Below are positions 20,507-28,748 of a stretch of DNA of 64,000 bases, one piece after another. The stretch spans positions 1 through 64,000 of the forward strand of contig NZ_JAJFNK010000027.1 of assembly GCF_021739485.1 (NCBI RefSeq), given 5' to 3'. Numbering within the stretch: position 1 is the stretch's first letter; each line of letters begins with the position of its first letter. A program made the translations under genes and the position numbers. The stretch comes from Alicyclobacillus tolerans. GTDB taxonomy: Bacteria; Bacillota; Bacilli; Alicyclobacillales; Alicyclobacillaceae. The notes below the pieces were generated by a model. It searched no databases, was not told the origin of the DNA, and worked only from the letters and a program-made list of their open reading frames with translations.

Positions 20507-21898
20507 TTAACCTGCGTCCGCGGTGTGTTCGCGTTCGACGTAATACTCCTCAATTTGCTTAGGACCAAACGGCCACTGTTTCTCGTACTTGGCCCAAATC
20601 AGGAATGCAATCACGCCCAGCACCGTCCAGCCCACAGCCCATTCAATGGCCTGTCTTCCGGAGGAGTAAAACACGTAGGCCCATCCAATCAAAGCCAGCA
20701 AGCTCGGAACGGGGTACAGCCATTGCTTGAACGGGCGGTTCAACCGGGGCTGCCGCTTGCGAAGCACACTCAATGCGACGATTTGTCCAATAAATTGAAC
20801 GACGATGGAAACGGCCATCAACGTGTTGATGATGGTGCCGAGGTTAAAGAAACTGCAAATGGCCGTCACCAGCCCCATGACCAGCAAAGAGATGTGCGGA
20901 AACTGCAAACGCTTGTGCAGCTTGCCAAAACTGCGGAAGAACAACCCGTCCACAGCCGCATTGTACGGAAGGCGCGAAGCCCCGAGCAAACCTGTATACA
21001 CCGACGCAAATGCAGTCCACAAGATGAGCAAGGTGATAATGGTCGCGCCGGTCTTGCCCCATACGGTCTGCATGAACAGCGTCCCGATGTCCGTGCTTTT
21101 CATCGCCTCGTGCCAAGGAACCGTACCGATGACCCCGAGATTCATGACAATGTCAATCACAGCAACGGCCACAATCGATAGGATCACGGAACGCGGGATG
21201 TTGCGGCCGGGTTTTTTGATTTCATCGCCCAAATAGCAACTGGTGTAGTAGCCCATATAATCGTAAATCGAAATGAGCATCCCGCCGCCAAGGCCAGCTA
21301 AAAACTGGTTAGGAACGAAAGCGTTGTGCGGAAAATCAAATGCCAAATGCGGATTAAAGTGCGTCATGCCGGCGATAATAACCAACAGTACGGTAACGAT
21401 CATGCCTGCCCAAAGCACTCCGGTGATTTTTGCGACCGAATTGACCCTGCGATACAAAAGAGCCACCGTGATGACGGTAATACCCACGGCGACCAGTTTC
21501 GTATCTAAAGGCGTCATTCCTGGCCAAAAGTACGCCAAGTAGTTCGCCATCCCAATCATGCCTGTCGACATGATGAGAGGAGTAGCAATTAAAGTCGACC
21601 ATACAAACAAAAACGGCATCAATTTGCCTGTCCGATACTGAAAAGCTTCGCGCAGGTAAACGTATGAACCGCCTTCTCCAGGCATCGCTGCGCCGAGTTC
21701 GCTCCACACCAAGCCATCCGCCATCGCCAAAAGAGCCCCTACAATCCATCCGAAAATGGCCTGCGGTCCTCCCATCGTCGACAAAATGATCGGTATCGTG
21801 ATGAACGGTCCAATGCCAACCATTTGCGACATGTTGATGGTGGTTGCCTGAAACAGGCCGATGGCCCGCACGAGTCCTTGTCTTTCTGCTTGCGCCAC
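20507..21898 (-). CDS. APC-superfamily permease
   Basis: 463 residues and about 12 transmembrane helices. It has the APC signature near the N-terminus (NMSQMVGIGPFITIPII), SELGAAMPGEGGSYVYLREAF and the later YDYMGYYTSCYLGDEIKKPGRNIPRS segment. Normally such proteins import amino acids or amines, but this gene is first in an amino-sugar operon. The APC protein FrlA imports fructoselysine in E. coli, so a glycated amine or amino sugar is a reasonable substrate. GTG start at 21898 with GAGGGAAG upstream; the frame extends 26 codons further into promoter DNA. Confidence 0.87.
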   Translation of the reverse strand: MAQAERQGLVRAIGLFQATTINMSQMVGIGPFITIPIILSTMGGPQAIFGWIVGALLAMADGLVWSELGAAMPGEGGSYVYLREAFQYRTGKLMPFLFVWSTLIATPLIMSTGMIGMANYLAYFWPGMTPLDTKLVAVGITVITVALLYRRVNSVAKITGVLWAGMIVTVLLVIIAGMTHFNPHLAFDFPHNAFVPNQFLAGLGGGMLISIYDYMGYYTSCYLGDEIKKPGRNIPRSVILSIVAVAVIDIVMNLGVIGTVPWHEAMKSTDIGTLFMQTVWGKTGATIITLLILWTAFASVYTGLLGASRLPYNAAVDGLFFRSFGKLHKRLQFPHISLLVMGLVTAICSFFNLGTIINTLMAVSIVVQFIGQIVALSVLRKRQPRLNRPFKQWLYPVPSLLALIGWAYVFYSSGRQAIEWAVGWTVLGVIAFLIWAKYEKQWPFGPKQIEEYYVEREHTADAG

Positions 21899-21993
21899 GC
21901 TTGTCACTTCCCTCTCAGTAGTTAAGTAGAATAATGAGTTAGATGCAACAGTTATCAGAAATCTGCGATGCGGCAAGACCTCACGATGAATGC

Positions 21994-22007
21994 TTAAAGC
22001 GTTTTCA
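21994..22007 (-). promoter_or_regulatory. cre site in the amino-sugar operon promoter
   Basis: Minus strand TGAAAACGCTTTAA, close to the cre consensus. It lies just downstream of the -10 box, over the expected transcription start, where CcpA binding would repress. Confidence 0.65.
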
Positions 22008-22012
22008 TTGGT

Positions 22013-22041
22013 ATTGTAATCAGTTTCTGTTCGAATATCAA
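22013..22041 (-). promoter_or_regulatory. SigA-type promoter of the amino-sugar operon
   Basis: -35 TTGATA (22036-22041) and -10 TACAAT (22013-22018), 17-bp spacing, each five of six to consensus. The first CGAAA repeat array covers the -35 box. Confidence 0.7.
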
Positions 22042-22165
22042 TCGAAAACCTTTCGATTTTATTACCAAATAATAATTATGATGTCATATCCGAAAGAATA
22101 TCGAAAGTCTTCCGAAATAAAAAACAGACTTAGTTGCGCAAAATCCATCCGAAATACACGCGTTT
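22031..22165. promoter_or_regulatory. Helically phased CGAAA repeats, likely DeoR operator
   Basis: CGA-containing units start at 22032, 22043 and 22054 (11-bp steps). A second set of perfect CGAAA units starts at 22091, 22102 and 22113 (11-bp steps). One more CGAAA starts at 22150, and 22161 has CGTTT. The gaps between sets are both 37 bp. DeoR-family regulators such as AgaR and GlpR bind runs of TTTCG/CGAAA-like direct repeats, so this is the expected operator of the adjacent regulator, acting on both divergent promoters. Confidence 0.65.
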
Positions 22166-22211
22166 TATTGTAAACTGTAAGTAGGGTAGACCCCCTGGGG
22201 AGGGATTCCAC

Positions 22212-23027
22212 ATCGAAACCGCAAACGCCGCAAACGGACTGAACACTTCTGGACTGAGTGCCTCGGCGCGCCGTCACCAAATCGTGGAATGGGTTCAACA
22301 GCAAGGTGAAATGAAAATCGAGCAATTGCGCGACCGCTTCAACGTTAGCGAGGTCACCCTTCGCCGCGACCTGGAAATTTTGGAGTCGCAGAATTTGATC
22401 CGCCGAATTCGCGGAGGCGCGGTCCCCAACACGACACCACCTTTGGAAACTTTGTTTCAAGTGAAGCTCGAATCGTGTACCGAGCAAAAGCGAGAGATTG
22501 CCCTCGCCGCCGCGTCGATGGTAGAGGACGGACAGGTCGTGATGTTGAGCGCTGGGACGACAACCACATACATCGCGCGGGAACTGATACGAAAAAAGGA
22601 ATTGACGATTGTGACGACCGCCGTCAACATTGGCGCCGAATTGGCGGGATACGACCACATCACCCTCGTAATGGTCGGGGGGATTGTGCGCAAGGGGTCA
22701 TACGCTTCAGTGGGCCACTTGGCGGATGAAACACTGAGCACGATGAACGCGGATTTTGCCTTTGTGGGTGCAGATGGCGTAGATATTCAGGTCGGTTTTA
22801 CAACTCCGAACCTGATGGAGGGTAGAACCGATTCGATGATGTTGCGCGCGGCGTCAAAAGGAATCATCGTTGCGGACAGCAGCAAATTCGGCAAAGTCGC
22901 GTTTTCCCCCATTCTTCGCATTCAAGACCCCAGCATGCTGATCACGGACCGTCTTGCTTCACCGGATTATGTCAGGCAGCTGCGAGATGCAGGGTGCCGA
23001 GTTTTCATTGCCGGCGAGAGCCAATAA
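22212..23027 (+). CDS. DeoR/GlpR-family transcription regulator
   Basis: N-terminal HTH (RRHQIVEWVQQQGEMKIEQL..FNVSEVTLRRDL) and C-terminal sugar-phosphate-sensing DeoRC domain (LSAGTTTTYIARELI, VGADGVD, ADSSKFGK). It most likely represses the divergent amino-sugar operon and itself. The start is unusual: between the in-frame stop at 22182 and the GTG at 22284 there is no ATG, GTG or TTG, yet the family needs residues before that GTG. ATC at 22212 has GGGGAGGG at ideal distance, so I place the start there. The conservative alternative is GTG 22284 (247 residues), which would cut the first HTH helix; CTG at 22239 or 22254 lack a site. Confidence 0.85.
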   Translation: METANAANGLNTSGLSASARRHQIVEWVQQQGEMKIEQLRDRFNVSEVTLRRDLEILESQNLIRRIRGGAVPNTTPPLETLFQVKLESCTEQKREIALAAASMVEDGQVVMLSAGTTTTYIARELIRKKELTIVTTAVNIGAELAGYDHITLVMVGGIVRKGSYASVGHLADETLSTMNADFAFVGADGVDIQVGFTTPNLMEGRTDSMMLRAASKGIIVADSSKFGKVAFSPILRIQDPSMLITDRLASPDYVRQLRDAGCRVFIAGESQ

Positions 23028-23057
23028 AACAGCCCCGGGCTGTAAGATACCGGGGCT
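23022..23057 (-). terminator. Terminator ending the long minus-strand operon
   Basis: AGCCCCGG and CCGGGGCT arms (8 bp, 11-base loop) followed on the minus strand by GTTTTATT. It follows the aldo-keto reductase gene; its T-tract overlaps the last codons of the regulator gene. Confidence 0.8.
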
Positions 23058-23086
23058 GGATACATTTCAACCTGTCAATCTGCCTG

Positions 23087-24010
23087 TTACCGGACCCTGA
23101 TTTCGTCCAACAGGTTGGGCAGCTCTTCCCACACGCTGGCCGGAATTTCTTCAGCGGCCGCGTCAAAGCACCCTTGCACCTCCTCGGCACTCGCCGCTCC
23201 GACCAACGTACACGCCAATCGCTCCTGGCGAAGGCTGAACTGCAGTGCCAAGGCTAATACGCTGACGCCGCGTTCGCGGCACCATTCGTGCACCCTGATG
23301 GACGCTTGCACTTCGTCTTGCGGAGGGGTCCATTTCGGGGTTCCAATACGGAGCGGATCGCGTCCGGACAACAGCCCCATGGCCAGAGCCGCACCGTTCA
23401 CCGAACCCACGCCTCTGGGCTCCGCATAGTCGCAGACCCCCTTCAGCACACTTTGAGTGAGTAAGGTGTAGTCGTTGACCGTAAGCGCCACGTCCAACGA
23501 ACCCGTGTCAATCGCCTGCCGGATGAGAGCATGGTCCTGTACACCAATGCCGATCGCCTTGATGACCCCTTGCCGTTTAAGCTCGACGAGACCTTCCATG
23601 GCGCCGCCGGAACCAAGTGCCGTTTGTAAATGAGCGGGTTGTGGGTCGTGGATGAAACAAATATCGAGATAGTCCACTCCCAAGACCTTCAAGCTGTTGT
23701 CTACGGTCCAGGATGCGGCATCCGCCGAGTAATCCAAGTAGCGGCTGGGGTGGGTTCCCACCTTGCTCGAGAGGTAGTACTGGCTTCTGGGAACGCCTCG
23801 CAAGGCCAGCCCCATACGGCGTTCGGCTTCTAAGTAATACGGAGACGTATCCAGCCAGTTCATTCCGAGTTCCAGCGCTCGTTCAACAGCCGATACGCCC
23901 GCTTCATCGCTGACCGGGCCAAAAATTCCTCCGAGACCAGCTCCGCCTAGACTCATCGCTGTGACGTTCATGTGAGTTTGACCGATCGTTCTCCGTTGCA
24001 AAGGGAGCAT
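23087..24010 (-). CDS. Aldo/keto reductase (L-fucose/galactose dehydrogenase-like)
   Basis: A 307-residue NAD(P)-dependent oxidoreductase with a TIM-barrel fold. The catalytic set is visible: Asp and Tyr in NWLDTSPYY, Lys in LSSKVGTHP, His in ICFIHDPQ. It resembles the branch with L-fucose and D-arabinose dehydrogenases (length, GLGGIFGPVSDEAG start). ATG at 24010 with GAGGG eight bases upstream. Last gene of the long minus-strand unit. Confidence 0.85.
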   Translation of the reverse strand: MLPLQRRTIGQTHMNVTAMSLGGAGLGGIFGPVSDEAGVSAVERALELGMNWLDTSPYYLEAERRMGLALRGVPRSQYYLSSKVGTHPSRYLDYSADAASWTVDNSLKVLGVDYLDICFIHDPQPAHLQTALGSGGAMEGLVELKRQGVIKAIGIGVQDHALIRQAIDTGSLDVALTVNDYTLLTQSVLKGVCDYAEPRGVGSVNGAALAMGLLSGRDPLRIGTPKWTPPQDEVQASIRVHEWCRERGVSVLALALQFSLRQERLACTLVGAASAEEVQGCFDAAAEEIPASVWEELPNLLDEIRVR

Positions 24011-24050
24011 ACTCACAACCCTCATCCTTTCGTGGGCAAAGTCGAACCGG

Positions 24051-24087
24051 GGGCTCAAGGAGGGGTCTTCTCCCGCTCCTTGAGCCC
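24051..24087 (-). other. Strong intercistronic hairpin
   Basis: GGGCTCAAGGAG and its exact complement (12-bp stem, 13-base loop) between the second nagB and the aldo-keto reductase gene. No T-tract follows, so it is more likely an mRNA processing or stabilising element, or a partial attenuator, than a plain terminator. Confidence 0.6.
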
Positions 24088-24097
24088 ATGATGGTTC

Positions 24098-24874
24098 TTA
24101 CACCGGCTTTTGCGCCTCGTCACTTGTGTATTTGCGCAGCACTTCGGGACTCACCTGTGCCGAGGATTCCCGGTCGACAAACAGTGTCACATCAGGGTGG
24201 GTTTGTAAGATCGTCGCAGGCACCATGGGAGTGACATCCTGTTCCAGTGCGGATTTGACGGCTTTGGCTTTAACGCCGTACGGCACACAGGATAGGATGG
24301 TTTTGCTTTTAAGAATCTGTTGAACGGTCATGGTGACAGCGCGCTTTGGCACACTGTCCAAGTCTGTAAACCACCCTTCGCCAACCTGCTGTTGTTTGCA
24401 CCGTTCGTCCAGCTCGACCACGATGTACGCCTCCTGCGTGTCAAAGTCAGCCGGCGGATCGTTAAACGCAATGTGCCCGTTTTCCCCAATCCCGACGAGT
24501 GCAACATCGATGGGGGCTTGTTGAACCTCATTGCTCAACTGGCGGATGTTGTCCTCGACGTCCTCTTCCCCGCTGACAAACACAGCGCGCTTTAAAGGAA
24601 CGAGTTCAGTAAACTTTTCTCTCAGGTACTTGCGGAAGCTGGCCGGGTGGTTATCGGATAAATCCACGTATTCATCCAAATGAAACATCGTAACTTGTTC
24701 CCAGGCAACGTCCATTTTTACGAGGTGTTTGAGTGTATCGAGCTGAGAGTTTCCTGTAGAAAGCAGTAATCGGGCTTCCCCCTGCGCTTTTACGTAGTCG
24801 TTGAGCAAGGAAGCGCACCGCTGTGCGGCGGCCCGTCCCAAATCGTCTGAAGTCGGATATACCTGTACTTTCAT
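24098..24874 (-). CDS. nagB: Glucosamine-6-phosphate deaminase paralogue
   Basis: 258 residues. Motifs LLLSTGNSQLDTL, MFHLDEYVDLSDNHPASF and GIGENGHIAFNDPPAD are intact. It differs clearly from the NagB at 17646 in these loops, so the two are not recent duplicates and may act on different amino-sugar phosphates. It follows nagA, the usual deacetylase-deaminase pairing. ATG preceded by AAAGGATGGG. Confidence 0.88.
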   Translation of the reverse strand: MKVQVYPTSDDLGRAAAQRCASLLNDYVKAQGEARLLLSTGNSQLDTLKHLVKMDVAWEQVTMFHLDEYVDLSDNHPASFRKYLREKFTELVPLKRAVFVSGEEDVEDNIRQLSNEVQQAPIDVALVGIGENGHIAFNDPPADFDTQEAYIVVELDERCKQQQVGEGWFTDLDSVPKRAVTMTVQQILKSKTILSCVPYGVKAKAVKSALEQDVTPMVPATILQTHPDVTLFVDRESSAQVSPEVLRKYTSDEAQKPV

Positions 24875-24905
24875 GCGGAACCCATCCTTTTGTGTGTCGT
24901 GTTTC

Positions 24906-24970
24906 GTTCATGCCGGTTCATGCCGGTTCATGTCATTCGCGTTGGTTCACGTCATTTAACGTCAGTTCAC
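24906..24970. repeat. Degenerate 10-bp tandem repeats between nagA and nagB
   Basis: GTTCATGCCG occurs twice in tandem and is followed by GTTCATGTC and more degenerate units. GTTCA starts lie at 24906, 24916, 24926, 24945 and 24965, all close to multiples of 10 bp, filling most of the gap between the two genes. Confidence 0.7.
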
Positions 24971-25005
24971 GCACGGCTGCAGCGAACGCACGGGCAGAGG
25001 CCGAT

Positions 25006-26241
25006 TCAGACCGGCTTAAGAAACGGCTCCAGGGCCGCGTGGTCAGCGTACACGAGTTCGCCATGGACGACCGTGCCAGCGATTCGGACACTTTGTGTCT
25101 TCTCCGAAAACAAAACCATCGTCAAATCCGCGGATTGCCCTGGGGCGATACGGCCGCGATCCTCGGCTCCAATCACAGCAGCTGGATTCTCGGTGACCAA
25201 GCGGATGGCACCTTCAAACGCTAAGTCGGTGTGCCGAACGATATTTTGCACACCTCTGTCAATACCCGCTGCAGCCCCTGCCAAAATGCGCGGATCGGAA
25301 TACACCTGCAGCCGCCCGTTCTCGAGCAGTTCCACTTTTCCGCCTATGTTTGTTTCATACACGCCTGGCGCCAATCCGGCCAGATGAACGGCATCACTGA
25401 CCAACGCCACTTCGCCTTGTTTGGCGCGGACAAAGCTTTTGAGCACCGACGGAGGAAGGTGTTGCCCGTCTGCAATCAGACTGGCCCATAACCGATCTTG
25501 CGCCAACTGGGCCCAGATGTAGTTGTCGTGCCTGGGAAGTAAGGGATGACTGCCGTTGCCCAAATGCGTGGATACCCGCGCTCCGGCCCGCACGGCCTCC
25601 TCAATTTGTTCCTCAGTCGCCGCTGTGTGGCCGATCGCGACCACCACGCCAGAGTCGACCAGGCGTCGAATGAATGCCGCAGCGCGAGGCCGTTCTGGCG
25701 CGACGGTGACCATTTTGATGTTGTTCCCGGACAAGCGTTGCAAGGCTTCAAATTCGCCCCAGTCCGGATCCCGGATGTATCGCAGTTCGTGCGCCCCGCG
25801 TGGCCCGTCTTCAGAGGACAAATACGGCCCCTCGAGATGAATTCCCAACACGCCGCGACGCGCGACGGAGGAATCCGCAATCGCTTGGCGAACCGCTGTC
25901 ATGGCGCGCCCAAGGCGTTCAAAACTTCCGGTAATGATGGTCGGTAAGAAACTTGTCACGCCCGTCGCCCACATCGCTTTTGTCAACCGAACGACATCCG
26001 AGGGGGACACCTCGTCGGCATTGAGGTCAACCCCGGCAAAACCGTTTACCTGCAGGTCCAGAAAACCCGGACAGATAAACAACTCGTCGCTCGGACCAGA
26101 CAAACTTGCGTCCGATGAAGCAACCGGGCCAACGGATGCGATAGCGCCGTTTTGCAGGTGGATGTCCGCCAGGAGTCCGTTTGGCAAGCGGCCCGTACAG
26201 TGATGGATGAAATTCGCAGCATCGACACAAACCTGAGTCAT
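25006..26241 (-). CDS. nagA: N-acetylglucosamine-6-phosphate deacetylase
   Basis: 411 residues of the amidohydrolase superfamily; removes acetate from GlcNAc-6-P (or a related N-acyl sugar phosphate). Visible: CPGFLDLQVNGFAGVDL, LGIHLEGPYLSSEDGPRGAH with the metal-binding Glu, AIGHTAATEEQ and STHLGNGSHPL (metal His residues), and VSDAVHLAGLAPG with the catalytic Asp. The LSSEDGPRGAH loop differs from the common NPKxKGAH, so N-acyl specificity may differ. Operon with nagB2 downstream. Confidence 0.88.
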   Translation of the reverse strand: MTQVCVDAANFIHHCTGRLPNGLLADIHLQNGAIASVGPVASSDASLSGPSDELFICPGFLDLQVNGFAGVDLNADEVSPSDVVRLTKAMWATGVTSFLPTIITGSFERLGRAMTAVRQAIADSSVARRGVLGIHLEGPYLSSEDGPRGAHELRYIRDPDWGEFEALQRLSGNNIKMVTVAPERPRAAAFIRRLVDSGVVVAIGHTAATEEQIEEAVRAGARVSTHLGNGSHPLLPRHDNYIWAQLAQDRLWASLIADGQHLPPSVLKSFVRAKQGEVALVSDAVHLAGLAPGVYETNIGGKVELLENGRLQVYSDPRILAGAAAGIDRGVQNIVRHTDLAFEGAIRLVTENPAAVIGAEDRGRIAPGQSADLTMVLFSEKTQSVRIAGTVVHGELVYADHAALEPFLKPV

Positions 26242-26372
26242 CGCTGTGTTCTCCTTTTCTCATGGAATCCTGGAAAGAATTGCGACCCGAACCCGCGGCC
26301 GCGGTCACAACCATCCAAGCACAGCAACGCCAATCGGGCGAAGGCTCATCCAGGAACTCCACAATGGGTTGG

Positions 26373-27635
26373 TTACGGACTCTCGTCGTACATCGCAGTT
26401 TTGCCGAACAGCAGTTCTCCGTCGATGACTTCGCGAATCACCAACGTGGCCGCCCCAATGACCGTCATGCCGTTCCCAAACCGCGAGTACTTCACACGAA
26501 CGCGCTTTGCCGGCAGGGACAAGGCCCGGGATTTGACGATGCGCTCAATGTCCTCCAACAACTGCTCCCCAAATCCGGATAAGTTGCCGTGCAAAAAGAC
26601 AACTTCCGGATTGAATACGTTGACCAAACTCGTAATGCCAACTCCCAAGAAGTAGGCATAGTCTTTGAGTTGAGCAAGCGTAAACGGTTCTTTGCCCAAA
26701 TACGGCGTGACCAAGTCGTCAATCGTCAATGTTTCTCCGTCTTCAATCCGCTCGAGCAGTGCCGTCAAGGCTGCGGGCCGTTCCCTTTGCAATGCCTGTG
26801 TGAACCGTTCCAACAGGGCTCCTTCTGACGCGTACAACTCCCAGCACCCTTGGTTGCCGCACTGACAGGTTGGGCCGTGAATGTCAATGGTGGTATGGCC
26901 AATTTCACCCGCACTGTCGTCAACCCCCCGGTAAATCGCGCCATTGGCAATGATGCCTGCGCCAATCCCGCCTTTGGTCAAGAGAGTGACAAACGTATTC
27001 AAATCTCTTCCCGCACCAAACCACTGCTCCGCCAGAGCGCTGTTTCTCGATTCGTTGTCCACCCACACCGGCAATTCAAACTGTTCGGAGAGATACGGCC
27101 CAATCGGAACATCCACCCACCCTTGAAGGTGGGTTGCTTTAACCAGGACGCCTTTCCTGGATTGGATGACGCCGGGAGCACTGACGCCAATCCCGAGCAC
27201 CTCAATGCCCAATTCCCGGCTCTTGTCGACCAACGATTGGATTGCCGATGAGATGGTGTCCAGCGCCTTGATGACATCGCTGCGCGAATAGCGGATCCTA
27301 GACCGGACCAAAAGGTTCATCTCAAGGTCAACAACGGCACTTTCCAAGGTGTCAACGCCGAGGTGCAAGCCGATGACGCTTCCCGCCCGGGAGTTGAACC
27401 GGTACAAAATGGGAGGCTTCCCTCCTTGCGTGGTAGATGTCCCGACGCCGTAAGGCTCCAGCCAGTGTTCAGCCACTAACTCATCGACCAGGGCGGAAAC
27501 CGTAGGTTTGCTAATGCCCAGAGACTTCGAAATATCGGGCTTGGATGTCACGCCGTTGTCATAGACGTAGCGAAGGATCGCTGCTCTGTTCTCGTTTTTT
27601 AAATCCGACGGTCTCGAGGCCCTAGACTTCAACAA
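26373..27635 (-). CDS. ROK-family transcriptional repressor (NagC/XylR type)
   Basis: 420 residues. N-terminal winged helix (ENRAAILRYVYDNG, DISKSLGISKPTVSALVDELV) followed by a ROK domain with GLHLGVDTLESAVVDL, VDNESRNSALAEQW and the zinc motif CQCGNQGCWE. The usual catalytic Asp position lies in a degenerate context, as in repressors. Likely senses an amino-sugar 6-phosphate and controls the surrounding operon. It is embedded in the operon, 42 bp after the DUF4432 gene. Confidence 0.88.
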   Translation of the reverse strand: MLKSRASRPSDLKNENRAAILRYVYDNGVTSKPDISKSLGISKPTVSALVDELVAEHWLEPYGVGTSTTQGGKPPILYRFNSRAGSVIGLHLGVDTLESAVVDLEMNLLVRSRIRYSRSDVIKALDTISSAIQSLVDKSRELGIEVLGIGVSAPGVIQSRKGVLVKATHLQGWVDVPIGPYLSEQFELPVWVDNESRNSALAEQWFGAGRDLNTFVTLLTKGGIGAGIIANGAIYRGVDDSAGEIGHTTIDIHGPTCQCGNQGCWELYASEGALLERFTQALQRERPAALTALLERIEDGETLTIDDLVTPYLGKEPFTLAQLKDYAYFLGVGITSLVNVFNPEVVFLHGNLSGFGEQLLEDIERIVKSRALSLPAKRVRVKYSRFGNGMTVIGAATLVIREVIDGELLFGKTAMYDESP

Positions 27636-27677
27636 ACGGCAAGCCTCCTTCCCCTTGGTGCAAAAGTGTGCAAATCG

Positions 27678-28748
27678 TCAAAGCTGTGGTTTGAACGGCT
27701 GGATACCCACCGTTATAGCGGTCGTCTTGGTGTCCCCGGCCTGCATCACTTGAGCCGTTTCATTGGCAATGGCCTCCAACAGTCCGTGTTCCCCCGTGCC
27801 CGGAAGGCTGGAAAAGGGTTCAAGCGCGATGACATTGCCGCTCCCGTACCACGGGTACCCCAGGGTTCCACCGGCTTCTCTCCAGATCCACAAGTATGGA
27901 AATGCTTCTTTGTCCCACTCAAAGTGCAGGGTCACTTCGAGATCCGGGTTGTGAATGTCAAATTTCGCCTCTGCCAAGTCCTTTGCATACAGCATATCTG
28001 AACTTCCGTCAGGAAACGACAATAAGTGACGCAAATCTACCAATTCTCCCCTGCGATTCGGCAGATACGGCCAAACACCCTTTGACTCCGGGCCGAACAG
28101 GCTGCGTTCTGAGTACAACATAGGGTGCGACTCCACCGTGCACGCCGGAAGGTCAATTTGAGCGCGTTCCGAGATGAGGGGTGCCCCAAACGCGGGATGA
28201 TGCCCCCACATGAAGTGAAGAGGCGTCTTGCCTTCATTGGTCACCCACTCTTTCACGGAGAACTTGGACTCCCCTGCAGCCAGTTCAATTTCCTTGACGA
28301 GACAAAAAGGGGTTCGCACGGTTCGCACATAGAGCCGCACACAGACGCGCTTTGGCGTATCCTCGACGACTTCGACGTCCCACGGAAGCGACGCGACTTC
28401 GCCGTGAAACCCGAGGAAAGCCCCTTGATACGACGAGGCTCCGCTGCCGGAAGGGAAAACTTCCTGCCAACCGCCGCCGTAATAGTCGTGGTAAACCGCG
28501 TCGTCGCTTCCCGGGCGCCAGGACTGAAGCGGGTTGCGAATCCCCCGCGGCGCCCGGTAAAGAACGTCGAGGTCGATGGGTTTGTAGACCAGTTCAAACA
28601 AATCTGCCCCCTTGTCGAGCAGAAAAGAAAGCCTCAACTTTTCGTTTTGCAACACCAGCGTTCGCATGCCTTGATAGGACCAAGCGGTCTCGATACGGCA
28701 CCCAGAGGTGCGTGCAAGCCTGTTTGCGGTCATTTCATCCAACCCCAT
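27678..28748 (-). CDS. DUF4432/aldose-1-epimerase-like protein
   Basis: 356 residues with a galactose-mutarotase-like beta-sandwich: NEKLRLSFLLDKGADLFEL, the HxxF-type FMWGHHPAFGAP segment (catalytic His candidates), and ALEPFSSLPG near the C-terminus. Probably a mutarotase or epimerase acting on a free sugar or sugar derivative in the pathway. The assigned ATG overlaps the previous stop by 14 bp; ATG at 28733, five codons later and with GGGGTTGG upstream, is equally possible. Confidence 0.8.
   Translation of the reverse strand: MGLDEMTANRLARTSGCRIETAWSYQGMRTLVLQNEKLRLSFLLDKGADLFELVYKPIDLDVLYRAPRGIRNPLQSWRPGSDDAVYHDYYGGGWQEVFPSGSGASSYQGAFLGFHGEVASLPWDVEVVEDTPKRVCVRLYVRTVRTPFCLVKEIELAAGESKFSVKEWVTNEGKTPLHFMWGHHPAFGAPLISERAQIDLPACTVESHPMLYSERSLFGPESKGVWPYLPNRRGELVDLRHLLSFPDGSSDMLYAKDLAEAKFDIHNPDLEVTLHFEWDKEAFPYLWIWREAGGTLGYPWYGSGNVIALEPFSSLPGTGEHGLLEAIANETAQVMQAGDTKTTAITVGIQPFKPQL

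Noticed and set aside
22054..22062. Phage attachment-like repeat
   Set aside because: The repeats are explained by the phased operator array; no integrase or tRNA is nearby.
24906..24970. CRISPR-like array
   Set aside because: The units are only 10 bp, have no spacers and are degenerate; no cas gene is present.
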